A stretch of DNA of 64,000 nt, taken from assembly GCF_003425985.1 (NCBI RefSeq), contig NZ_CP022985.1, forward strand, positions 4,448,001 to 4,512,000. Reading direction: 5' to 3'. This DNA comes from Mariniflexile sp. TRM1-10. GTDB lineage: Bacteria; Bacteroidota; Bacteroidia; Flavobacteriales; Flavobacteriaceae. This document shows, one piece after another, positions 27,287 to 38,790 of this stretch. Position 1 is the first letter of the stretch. The number at the start of each line of letters is the position of its first letter. The position numbers were made by a program, and so were the translations under genes. The notes beneath the pieces are model-generated. The model did no database searches. It was given only the letters and a program-made list of their open reading frames with translations, and was not told the origin of the DNA.

Positions 27287-27506
27287 ACTCTTATCTTGGA
27301 ATCCTTTTTAATTTTCTATAATTTTATGAAACCACCATTTTAGCAACAATCAAATGACAGTCATTCTTTAGATGTCTACTTACTTATTTCAATATGAAAT
27401 AGCGTGGGTCAATATTAGAAAGAATAAAGATTTCGTTCTATAAATTATAATCCAAACCGTATAAATTATAATTACTATTCATTCTTTTTCATGGAAAAAG
27501 TTGCTT

Positions 27507-27566
27507 CAGGGTTCTGGGTTTTGTGTTCAAGGTTCTGGATTCTGGGTTCTGGGTTCAAGGTTTGGG
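27507..27566. repeat. Degenerate GGTTCTGG tandem repeat
   Basis: A run of GGGTTCTGGG / AAGGTTCTGGATTC-like units between the GH88 start and the GH43 stop codon. The rest of the 27287-27697 gap holds the GH88 promoter region, which I could not define, and the terminator at 27647. Confidence 0.6.
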
Positions 27567-27646
27567 ACCATAATCTATAATTCAAAACCAAAAACTCATA
27601 ACTCAAAAAGTTGTGATATTCTTTCTCTTTAAAATGGAAAAAAAAA

Positions 27647-27677
27647 GACCTCACAGGTTTTATAAACCTGTGAGGTC
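27647..27677 (-). terminator. Intrinsic terminator of the GH28-DUF4861-GH43 operon
   Basis: A perfect 14-bp stem (GACCTCACAGGTTT and its complement) with a 3-nt loop, 20 bp past the GH43 stop codon. On the minus strand the stem is followed by nine T residues (plus-strand A-run 27638-27646). This is the clearest terminator in the window. Confidence 0.9.
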
Positions 27678-27697
27678 TGAGAAATGAGTTTTTTCAA

Positions 27698-29335
27698 TTA
27701 TTTTCTAACTTTAAACCAATCAAAATCGGCATAGCCGCCCATTCTAACGTTTTTTTCACTCACACAAAAAACACCCATTTTGGCACTAATCCATAAATCT
27801 TTTTCTGCGATAAAATTGGCTCCTATTTCTTTAAAGGTTTTGCCATCTTCACTGTAACTGAATACACAATTTGCGTTGGGAGCAGACACTTTCATACTTA
27901 AAAAAACAGTATTTGATTTTAACTCTTTTTCGTCAATGACTTTTTCTTTAAGCCCTTCTATGGCCTTGTTGCAAATGATTTGTTGTACCCAATATTTTTC
28001 ATCGTGATAGGCTATTCCTATATATGCATAGGATTGTCCCATCATGATCAATCCAGCTGTTTTTCCTGGTGTATTCCACTCTGTAGTCAAAGTAACTTTT
28101 GTGGTGGTTTTAAAATTGGGTGCGGGCAATTTTTGCAACAATAAGTTGGGTACATTCCATAAATTTGGTTCTTCTTTTTTACTGATGGTGAATAGCCTTA
28201 AATAATCGGTTCCCGGAATCTGCGCGCTCCATTTTACAGATGCGTTTGCATACCATTGCCATTGTAAACCTGGTTTTCCATTATTAAACTCATCACTTTC
28301 TTTAGGTGATGTTATCGGCATTCCTTGTACAGGCTTTTTATAGGTAAGTATGGGTTCTCCAACGCCATTTCCATCCAAATCTTTCCCCATCACGGGCCAA
28401 TTGTTTTTCCAACTCATTGGTTCTAGCCAAAGGACTCTTCCGTAAACGGCTTGATCTTGAAAATGCACAAACCAAGATGTCCCATCTGCTGATGTTACCC
28501 AAGCGCCTTGGTGTGGGCCGTTAATAGCTGTAGAGCCTTGTTCTAAAACAATTTTTTCTTCGTAAGGGCCATAAATATTTTTAGAACGCAATGCCAATTG
28601 CCATCCAGTTTCTACGCCTCCTGCTGGAGCTAATATATAATAATATGCTCCTTTTTTATACAATTTTGGACCTTCCAGTGTATGGTGGTTTTCATGGCCG
28701 TCAAACACATTTTTTCCATCATCTAAAACCTTTGTTCCCTCAGCATTCATAGTACGCATCGTTAACATACTATTAATTCCTGCTCTACTTCCTGCCCAAG
28801 CATGTACTATATACGTGTTTTCCCCATCCCATAAAGGACAAGGGTCTATAATTCCTTTTCCTTCTAAAACCAATAGTGGTTTAGACCATTTTCCATAAAC
28901 ATCATTGGTTTTAATCATGTACACTCCAAAATCGGGATCTCCCCAATAGATATAAAACTCATTATTATGATATCTTATACTTGGAGCCCAAACGCCTTTG
29001 CTGTGTTGAGGCATGTTAAATACGTCTTCTGGAATTTGTTTCTCTAAAGCATAATTGACTATTTCCCAATTCACCAAATCCTTGGAATGAAGAATTGGTA
29101 AACCGGGTGTACAGTTAAAACTGCTCACCGTCATATAGAAATCCTCTCCTACTCTAATCACATCCGGATCTGAATAGTCTGCATATAAAATAGGATTTGT
29201 ATAGGTGCCGTCTCCATTATCTGATTGCCAAACTTTAGAGATGTAATTTTGTGCAAAAAGAGAAGGCACAAACATAATCCAGATTAGAAAACTATGTCTT
29301 TTCATTAAATAAACAAGGTATGTTTTTAAATTCAT
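27698..29335 (-). CDS. GH43 glycosidase with C-terminal beta-sandwich
   Basis: 545 residues with a signal peptide (SLFAQ). The five-bladed propeller carries the three GH43 acids: base Asp in YSDPDVIR near residue 54, pKa-modulating Asp in IIDPCPLWD near 165 and acid Glu in LEGPKLYK near 218. The C-terminal ~200 residues are a concanavalin-like sandwich of the type seen in beta-xylosidase/arabinofuranosidase members. Its ATG overlaps the end of the DUF4861 gene by 4 bp, so translation is coupled. Third gene of the operon; the strong terminator follows. Likely removes arabinose, xylose or galactose side groups; which one is not settled. Confidence 0.92.
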   Translation of the reverse strand: MNLKTYLVYLMKRHSFLIWIMFVPSLFAQNYISKVWQSDNGDGTYTNPILYADYSDPDVIRVGEDFYMTVSSFNCTPGLPILHSKDLVNWEIVNYALEKQIPEDVFNMPQHSKGVWAPSIRYHNNEFYIYWGDPDFGVYMIKTNDVYGKWSKPLLVLEGKGIIDPCPLWDGENTYIVHAWAGSRAGINSMLTMRTMNAEGTKVLDDGKNVFDGHENHHTLEGPKLYKKGAYYYILAPAGGVETGWQLALRSKNIYGPYEEKIVLEQGSTAINGPHQGAWVTSADGTSWFVHFQDQAVYGRVLWLEPMSWKNNWPVMGKDLDGNGVGEPILTYKKPVQGMPITSPKESDEFNNGKPGLQWQWYANASVKWSAQIPGTDYLRLFTISKKEEPNLWNVPNLLLQKLPAPNFKTTTKVTLTTEWNTPGKTAGLIMMGQSYAYIGIAYHDEKYWVQQIICNKAIEGLKEKVIDEKELKSNTVFLSMKVSAPNANCVFSYSEDGKTFKEIGANFIAEKDLWISAKMGVFCVSEKNVRMGGYADFDWFKVRK

Positions 29336-30531
29336 TTGTCTTTTACTACTGATATTTTTAACGGATTCCCTACTATCTTAGCTTGTCTTTCTAACAGTTT
29401 ATCCCAATCTTCCAACGTAGTAACCTGTCCACTTTTCGTCCATCCAAAACCTGCATAATAAGTAAGTGTTTCTTGTGGTTTTGTAACCAATAGTACCTGA
29501 CTTTGATCTGGTGTCTTCGACTGATGGTTGAACGCTTTTTGAACTTTGTTTGGTTCTATTACAATGCCTTCACCTACATAAGCATCATTTATAGGCTCCC
29601 AATGCCTGAACCAACCCTCTTGTTGATTCAATTTAACTTCCCCTTTTCCATCGTGCAATGTTATTCCAATGGTATAATTTGGAACTTCTTTTTCTGCATT
29701 TAATTTTATTTCAAATTTTGAAAAATTACTACCTAAGTCTAAAGAAATTCTTTTGGTTTCTTTCACTTTATAATCACTCCAAGGCGCATAGTCCAACTCA
29801 AAAACAGTTCGTAAGGGCCCTGTGGCTATGGTTCTACAAGCGATAAAGTTTTTTGAAACGTATAAACTGTCGTTTTCCCAAATACCAAGACCTCCAGTAC
29901 CTCTACTTTTCCCAACGTGATAAGGGTCGTAACCTTCTCCATGATCAATATGATAATACCCTTCGGTTTCTAGATTTTTTGCATACCATTTATCTATAAT
30001 AGAATATTCTACACGCTTTAACCAAAGATCTATTCCACTGGATAATGTACCTCCATATTCATTTTCTTCTATTCGACGTTGCGCTTCCGGTCCGTAGGTT
30101 CTAAAAGCAACTTTATCATTTTCCCATGTGTAATCATCCGTTCTTTCAGGAACTAGTCTAGAAAAAGTAACTGCTTTTGTTTCTTTAACAGGATTTATAC
30201 TATCAACTAACACTACATATTTTTCTGAAGAATTAGCAGCTACTTCTGCTTGAAAAAGAAGGGCATCGGTAACTCCATCACTATCGCTATCCAGCAATTG
30301 GGTAATTAAATAGTCTTGTGAACCTTGTTTTTTTACCCTGATATTTTCTTGACTTGTACTTTTTAATAATCCTGATAGCTTTTCATAGGGAATCTCCACG
30401 ACTTCATTTCGTGAAAAGTTCTGATTGTTTTCAACTTGAATAGTTAGTTCTTGCTTCGTGATTTGGTTTTTGCAAGAAACGAACATCCCAATCATTAATA
30501 GCAATGCTGTTATTTTTACATAGTTGTACAT
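29332..30531 (-). CDS. DUF4861 family lipoprotein
   Basis: 399 residues with a lipoprotein signal peptide (GMFVSC, Cys near residue 20). The rest matches the DUF4861 family: an N-terminal beta-rich part (NFSRNEVVEIPYEKL), a DSDSDGVTDALLFQAEV segment, and a central domain with conserved aromatic and acidic residues (YHIDHGEGYDPYHVG, GTGGLGIWEND). The family has no activity I can name with confidence but recurs in uronate-polysaccharide loci. Here it is translationally coupled to GH43 and 11 bp after GH28, so it probably acts on the same side chain or backbone product in the periplasm. Confidence 0.85.
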   Translation of the reverse strand: MYNYVKITALLLMIGMFVSCKNQITKQELTIQVENNQNFSRNEVVEIPYEKLSGLLKSTSQENIRVKKQGSQDYLITQLLDSDSDGVTDALLFQAEVAANSSEKYVVLVDSINPVKETKAVTFSRLVPERTDDYTWENDKVAFRTYGPEAQRRIEENEYGGTLSSGIDLWLKRVEYSIIDKWYAKNLETEGYYHIDHGEGYDPYHVGKSRGTGGLGIWENDSLYVSKNFIACRTIATGPLRTVFELDYAPWSDYKVKETKRISLDLGSNFSKFEIKLNAEKEVPNYTIGITLHDGKGEVKLNQQEGWFRHWEPINDAYVGEGIVIEPNKVQKAFNHQSKTPDQSQVLLVTKPQETLTYYAGFGWTKSGQVTTLEDWDKLLERQAKIVGNPLKISVVKDK

Positions 30532-30542
30532 ATTTCTTTATT

Positions 30543-31943
30543 TTATTTTTTAAATATCACTTTGGTTGCGAAATCTCCAATCTTGATATTGCCTTCTTTT
30601 GGATTTGTAACCAATTTTCCATTAATTTTTAAATTTTCAATAGTAATCCCTTCCACGTTACGTTCTGAATTGTAACCTTTTATAATGGATGGATTTACAT
30701 AAGGACCATTGTATGTAATGTTCTTTATAGTGATATTCTCTATTTTTTGTCCTGAAGCAGCACTGTATTTTTCACTGAAACAAACCTCAAAATTAAAAAT
30801 ACGCCCTTCTTGAATGCTTTCTATCCTAATATCTGTATAACTAATATTTCTTGCCGTATTATTATCGCTTACGCATATAGCCATACAACCTTCGGCAACT
30901 ACGTCATCTTCATCGTGTTCCAGAATATCTATATTTGAAAATTTAATGTTCTCAATAATATTTCCACCATGCTCAGCATCACCATGTATACCAATGTTTG
31001 TAGGATGTGCTATATCTGCCCAAAGAATCGAGTTTTTAATGTCGTAGTTACGAGCGTCACCATAAAAATCCCATCGGTGTCCATAAATAGCAATGCAATC
31101 GTCTGAATTTCTCATAAAAACATCATCTATTTCTACATTTGAACAGGACATGAGGTCAATTCCATCACTCCAACCTTCACTACTGAATGATTTAATATTT
31201 CTAATGGTCAATTCTGTTGATTCGCCACCATATATAGTATAATGTTTAGGGTTGATAAAAATCAATCCATCCACCGTTACATTTTTTGAATGGCGAATTT
31301 CCACACCGCGCTCTGGCTGAAGCACAATACCTCTTCCTAAAATTTTAACATCATGGGCTTTATCTACCAAAAATTTTGCTTTAACAATAGCACCGCCGTC
31401 AACATATACCGTTTTTCCTGAAGGTATATTAAAAACATCTCCTGGAAGGTCTCCTGGTTGGTGTGCCCCTGGTCCAAAATAAATAACGTTAGGGTCATTT
31501 AAATCTGGTTTATTTCTGTCAATAGCATTTGCAAAAATGTGTAGATTATGCAACCTATCACCGTTTACTTCCAAAGAAAGCTTCATTGGTTTATCCAAAG
31601 AAAATAGCATTGTATTTTCTTTTACATCGGGAACAATATTTTTGGCCAATGGTCTAATTTTTACTTGATCAAGACTACCATTATTCTTTTTGACCATAAT
31701 CTCTACTTTGCCTTCAAAATCAAAATACACCATGGATGCTTTAGATTTTGTGTCCATATCTACCTCTACCCTATATTCATATAAATCTTTCCAGTCGCCT
31801 CCAGGAACTCTTGCCAATACCGTAAAATCGTCATTATGTATGGCGTATTTATATTGTCTTGGGATTTCGTAGGTAATTAACTCTTGGGATATTGCTTTGC
31901 CTACTGTTAACAAAAGCATTATCAATGCTATTCTTAATTTCAT
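30543..31943 (-). CDS. GH28-like right-handed beta-helix glycosidase
   Basis: 466 residues with a signal peptide (GKAISQ). An N-terminal beta-sandwich (about 20-150) precedes a parallel beta-helix (about 165-450). Candidate catalytic acids are in SDGIDLMSC near residue 260 and NSDDCIA near 281, matching the NTD and DD positions of polygalacturonases, with a His-containing IGIHGDAEHGG near 317. These are variants of the classical motifs, so activity on plain polygalacturonate is not certain; galacturonidase or another uronate linkage is possible. First gene of the operon with DUF4861 and GH43. A 14-bp inverted repeat lies 28 bp upstream. Confidence 0.8.
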   Translation of the reverse strand: MKLRIALIMLLLTVGKAISQELITYEIPRQYKYAIHNDDFTVLARVPGGDWKDLYEYRVEVDMDTKSKASMVYFDFEGKVEIMVKKNNGSLDQVKIRPLAKNIVPDVKENTMLFSLDKPMKLSLEVNGDRLHNLHIFANAIDRNKPDLNDPNVIYFGPGAHQPGDLPGDVFNIPSGKTVYVDGGAIVKAKFLVDKAHDVKILGRGIVLQPERGVEIRHSKNVTVDGLIFINPKHYTIYGGESTELTIRNIKSFSSEGWSDGIDLMSCSNVEIDDVFMRNSDDCIAIYGHRWDFYGDARNYDIKNSILWADIAHPTNIGIHGDAEHGGNIIENIKFSNIDILEHDEDDVVAEGCMAICVSDNNTARNISYTDIRIESIQEGRIFNFEVCFSEKYSAASGQKIENITIKNITYNGPYVNPSIIKGYNSERNVEGITIENLKINGKLVTNPKEGNIKIGDFATKVIFKK

Positions 31944-31971
31944 CTGTTTTTATTTATTGTTTTTTAATTGT

Positions 31972-32037
31972 CAGATGAAACACCCTGACTAATCATCCTC
32001 GTTTGTGTGAATGTGATTTTCATGGGTGTTTCATCTG
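31972..32037. repeat. 14-bp perfect inverted repeat upstream of the GH28 operon
   Basis: CAGATGAAACACCC (31972-31985) pairs exactly with 32024-32037 across 38 bp. It lies directly before the GH28 start (31943), in the right place for an operator or a 5' leader hairpin, or for a terminator of the GH43 gene's neighbour. Confidence 0.6.
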
Positions 32038-32208
32038 TTTATTTTTATTATTAAACTCTCTTTATTTTTATTGTCCTTTGAGACCAAGTATATGGAGCAT
32101 AATACTTTTAAAGTAATTCCTATCAAGCTGCTATAACATCTGAATTAGATTATCGTATCGAATAAATTAACTAAATCATATCCCAAATTATTTGTGTTCA
32201 GCAAATTT

Positions 32209-33741
32209 TTATTCTAATATTTTAAACTCAAAATTACTGAATCTCACCTCTCCTTCTCCATATGCAAATAATCCAGGTAAAACACTTATAAAGTCATACA
32301 ACGTGTTATGATGATAACCTGAAATATCCATACCCCAAATTTCTTTTTTCCAATTAATTCCATCATAACTATAATATCCTGTTACAATATGATCTATGGT
32401 TCGGATTTTCAACCAAACCTGAGTTCCTCCTTTATGCCCCCATGTCCCTTTAATACCACCTTTTCTCCATCGGATTCTTTTTTTTGTATCGATGCCCGTG
32501 CCTACATAATAGTCCTCGTTATAGAAAAGAACCAAGCCTCCAACAGCGGTAGAATCAATATCAATCTTAGCACTTATTTCATAATTATGTACCCCTGGAA
32601 CAAACAATATTGGAGCAGATTCTTGTGGAGACAGACCTTGCGCTTTCAGAGTGAGTATATTATCCTTAAACAATACTCTATCCGAATCGTAACTCTTGAA
32701 GAACTTCCAGTCAAAACCAATCCTAAATTCATTTAAATGTTCCAGTCTGTTTATTGATTTTTCAGATTTAATCGGCATTGTCATTGGTTCTTCAATCTCA
32801 GGGCCGGAAGGGGCTACCAACCACCCTTTTTCATTTATTTCTACGGGTTCGATCAAAGTCTGGCGCCCCATGCCAAGAAAACCGTTTTCATAAGCGTGAT
32901 AAACTACCCACCACTTACCATCGGGAGTATCTATTAGTGAACCGTGACCTTTTGCCCACCACTTTTCTGAATTTTGCCATGTACGAACTAATGGATTAGT
33001 TGGTGAATTTTCCCAAGGACCATCTATTGACTTTGAACGAGCAACAACAATCATATGGCAGGTTGGTGGTCCAGCAGTACCGCCTTGAGCAGCCAATAGA
33101 TAATAATAATCACCTATTTTTTTAAGTTTTGATCCCTCCAAATTAAAGCCATCTGTTTCCCATTCAATTGGGTATTCCCAACCATCATAAACTTTTTCTA
33201 GAGTCCCCGGAACAACAGAAAGCCCATCATCTGAAAGTTTTGCCCGGTATCCCCAATTCATGAAAACCCATCGCTGTCCTTTATCATCTACTACATGGCC
33301 GGGATCTATTCCATCCAGCTTTAAATCAACCGGTTCACTCCATGGGCCATAAGGAGTGCTTGCATAAACAACAAAATTCCCTTTACCGTCTACTGTAAAA
33401 TAAATATAATACTTGTCTTTGTATTTACATATATCGGGAGCCCAAACAGAAGCTATATAGGTATTCAAAGCATTGCTTATTGGTTCCCAATTGACCAAGT
33501 CGGTGGAATGGAAAACCAACAAACCCGGCACATAATACATTGAAGAATGTGTCATGTAATAATCATTTCCATCTCGCATTATTGTCGGGTCTGGAAAATC
33601 ACCGCCAAGAATTGGGTTAAGAAACATAGGATTAGTTGTATGCTCACTTGTTTTTGCTTCCTTTTTGTCTTGTGCGACAAGTAAAAAAGAGCATAGCACG
33701 AATGTAACATTAAGCATATGTTTAATAAAATAATTTTTCAT
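32209..33741 (-). CDS. GH43 glycosidase with C-terminal sandwich
   Basis: 510 residues with a signal peptide (FLLVAQ). Propeller acids: FPDPTIMR near residue 47 (base), IDPGHVVDD near 145, and LEGSKLKK near 199 (acid). The C-terminal ~190 residues form a DUF1349-like sandwich. Resembles beta-xylosidase/alpha-L-arabinofuranosidase members, and is a distant paralogue of the GH43 at 27.7 kb (similar YVPGLLVFHSTDLVNWE and YYYLLAAQGG segments). It stands alone, with gaps of about 260 bp on both sides, each holding an inverted repeat. Confidence 0.92.
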   Translation of the reverse strand: MKNYFIKHMLNVTFVLCSFLLVAQDKKEAKTSEHTTNPMFLNPILGGDFPDPTIMRDGNDYYMTHSSMYYVPGLLVFHSTDLVNWEPISNALNTYIASVWAPDICKYKDKYYIYFTVDGKGNFVVYASTPYGPWSEPVDLKLDGIDPGHVVDDKGQRWVFMNWGYRAKLSDDGLSVVPGTLEKVYDGWEYPIEWETDGFNLEGSKLKKIGDYYYLLAAQGGTAGPPTCHMIVVARSKSIDGPWENSPTNPLVRTWQNSEKWWAKGHGSLIDTPDGKWWVVYHAYENGFLGMGRQTLIEPVEINEKGWLVAPSGPEIEEPMTMPIKSEKSINRLEHLNEFRIGFDWKFFKSYDSDRVLFKDNILTLKAQGLSPQESAPILFVPGVHNYEISAKIDIDSTAVGGLVLFYNEDYYVGTGIDTKKRIRWRKGGIKGTWGHKGGTQVWLKIRTIDHIVTGYYSYDGINWKKEIWGMDISGYHHNTLYDFISVLPGLFAYGEGEVRFSNFEFKILE

Positions 33742-33761
33742 TTGAATCCATACTATATATA

Positions 33762-33825
33762 GAACTCATCTTGACTTTTTCTCTTCAATCAAATTCGCTT
33801 CAATCAAAAAAGTCAAGACGAGTTT
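33762..33825. repeat. Inverted-repeat family member
   Basis: GAACTCATCTTGACTTTTT pairs with AAAAAGTCAAGACGAGTTT (17 of 19 positions) around a short spacer containing CGCTTCAATC. It lies just upstream of the GH43 start at 33741. The arm sequence is shared with the elements at 41930 and 46558. Confidence 0.8.
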
Positions 33826-33998
33826 ATAATTAGTTTTCTGTTTTTTTTTAAGTTAATAGTCACTCCTTCACTTATGCCTATTAGATTACTATTTCACTCA
33901 GTCAGGTTAATGAATTTTTTCTGCCTTTAATATTCCCTATGAAACCTGAATGCTCCACGAATTGATATAAAGCCTTACTGCTTTATTTTGCCGTAATA

Positions 33999-35036
33999 TC
34001 AGTTATTCAAAAAATCACTTACACCACCCTGTGGTTTTACTTTTAATATAGCCTCATTCGAATCAAAATTTAAACTATCAATAGCCAATTCACGCAAAAT
34101 GGCATCTTTATTATCTTTAATTCTATGGTATAAAATATAGTCTTGATTGTTTTCTTTAAAAACGGTGTGGTGCCCTGGTCCTAAGGTCGTAGAGTCTTTA
34201 CTTGTTGATAATATAGGACTGTTTTTTCCTTCTTTCCAAGGGCCGTAGGGCGTATCTCCTACCGAATACCTAACTTTATAGGTACTATTGGTACACTTTC
34301 CTTCTGAATACATTAAATAATACTTGTTGTTCTTTTTTAGCATAAATGGTGCTTCAAAGAAGTTAGGCGGTGTAACATCTTTAATTTTGGATGCATCATA
34401 AGAAACCATATCTTCATTTAATTCAACTACAAAACAATGCCCGTTAACCCAGTTTAGACCAGATCCCCAATAGAGGTATGCTTTACCATCGTCATCTATA
34501 AACGCTTCCGCATCTATCATGTGGTATTCTGGAAACATATTACCTTTAATAAAAGGTGTATTGTCTTCCTTTGCATTTTTCCAAGGCCCTAATGGTTTTT
34601 CACTGACACCAGCCCAAACTTCGCTGCCTACAGAAACATACATATAAAATTTTCCGTCTTTACCCTTAATAACACATGGAGCCCAAACCATGTTGTCTTT
34701 TGATGTTGGACTTGTACAGGCTTCTTTAGTTGGCCAATTAATATGCTTTTGTTCCCAATTAATAAAATCAGAAGATTCAAAAACCGCCAATTCCTCACCT
34801 CCCCAGGGATCTATAGTCGCATAAACATAATACTTACCTTCATGTTTAACAATTGAGGGATCTGCAAAAAAACCTTTAATTAGTGGATTGTTTATTTCAG
34901 CATCTGTTAGTTCTACTCTTTTGGTGCTATCAACTTTATTTTTGCAACTTAATACTGTTGCTAAAAAAAGTATAACACAAAAAAATAGTGTTTTTTCAAT
35001 TTTGATTAGTCTTGTTTTCATTAGTCTTGTTTTCAT
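33999..35036 (-). CDS. GH43 lipoprotein, single propeller
   Basis: 345 residues with lipobox Cys (TVLSC near residue 31) and then only the five-bladed propeller: FFADPSIVK near 52 (base Asp), HMIDAEAFID near 175, and FFEAPFMLK near 227 (acid Glu). Compact single-domain GH43s of this type include endo-arabinanases, arabinofuranosidases and galactan-acting enzymes, so the substrate is open. The N-terminus contains a 15-bp tandem duplication encoding MKTRL twice, so the true start may be either 35036 or 35021. Monocistronic by spacing. Confidence 0.9.
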   Translation of the reverse strand: MKTRLMKTRLIKIEKTLFFCVILFLATVLSCKNKVDSTKRVELTDAEINNPLIKGFFADPSIVKHEGKYYVYATIDPWGGEELAVFESSDFINWEQKHINWPTKEACTSPTSKDNMVWAPCVIKGKDGKFYMYVSVGSEVWAGVSEKPLGPWKNAKEDNTPFIKGNMFPEYHMIDAEAFIDDDGKAYLYWGSGLNWVNGHCFVVELNEDMVSYDASKIKDVTPPNFFEAPFMLKKNNKYYLMYSEGKCTNSTYKVRYSVGDTPYGPWKEGKNSPILSTSKDSTTLGPGHHTVFKENNQDYILYHRIKDNKDAILRELAIDSLNFDSNEAILKVKPQGGVSDFLNN

Positions 35037-35184
35037 TAATTATTTTTATTTAAAATTTTGGAACAGAAATTAGCTACCTCAATATAAAACCCATTATCAA
35101 AAAAACATAAGGGTTTATCATAATTACCTTAATCCCTACAGAACTATCAGAAACCACATGTACAACATGTGAATTGAACCACTC

Positions 35185-35245
35185 CAATGACGTTTTTTAA
35201 AATTAGGACTTCGACAAGCTCAGTCTGACAAACTAAACGTCATTG
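35185..35245. repeat. Hairpin with CTTCGACAAGCTCAG core
   Basis: CAATGACGTTT (35185-35195) is complementary to 35235-35245. The loop carries CTTCGACAAGCTCAGTCTGA, a piece of the dispersed repeat also seen near 4127, 21404 and 53560. The remainder of the 35037-35451 gap shows no gene. Confidence 0.65.
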
Positions 35246-35451
35246 TATATTGCTTTTTGGAATAAAAATGATATTTCTATATGGTCTTTTGTGTCATCTT
35301 CTCCCATCTACCTACAAATATATGATATTGCCCACCCTTAACTAATAGAATAATAGTTTCATCTGTTTGTATTTATTATTGAAGTGGTTTAAACTTCATT
35401 GTCAAAAGGTACTGTTAATACGAGTTTTTATTTTTCTATATACCAGCATCT

Positions 35452-38589
<3,138 letters not shown>

Positions 38590-38790
38590 TTATTGTTAAA
38601 TGATTTTTTTTTCTTTATATAAATTTTTAGTAATCTAATAATTATTTTTATTTATAATACCAAAATCATAACGATTCTTATTGAATACTTGTTCGTTGTT
38701 TTTTTGTATTGTTATGATGCTTGTTGCTGCTAGCAAAAATATGGTACGTAACCATAACTAAATGCTTTTTTATTTTAGCAAGAAACTCCA

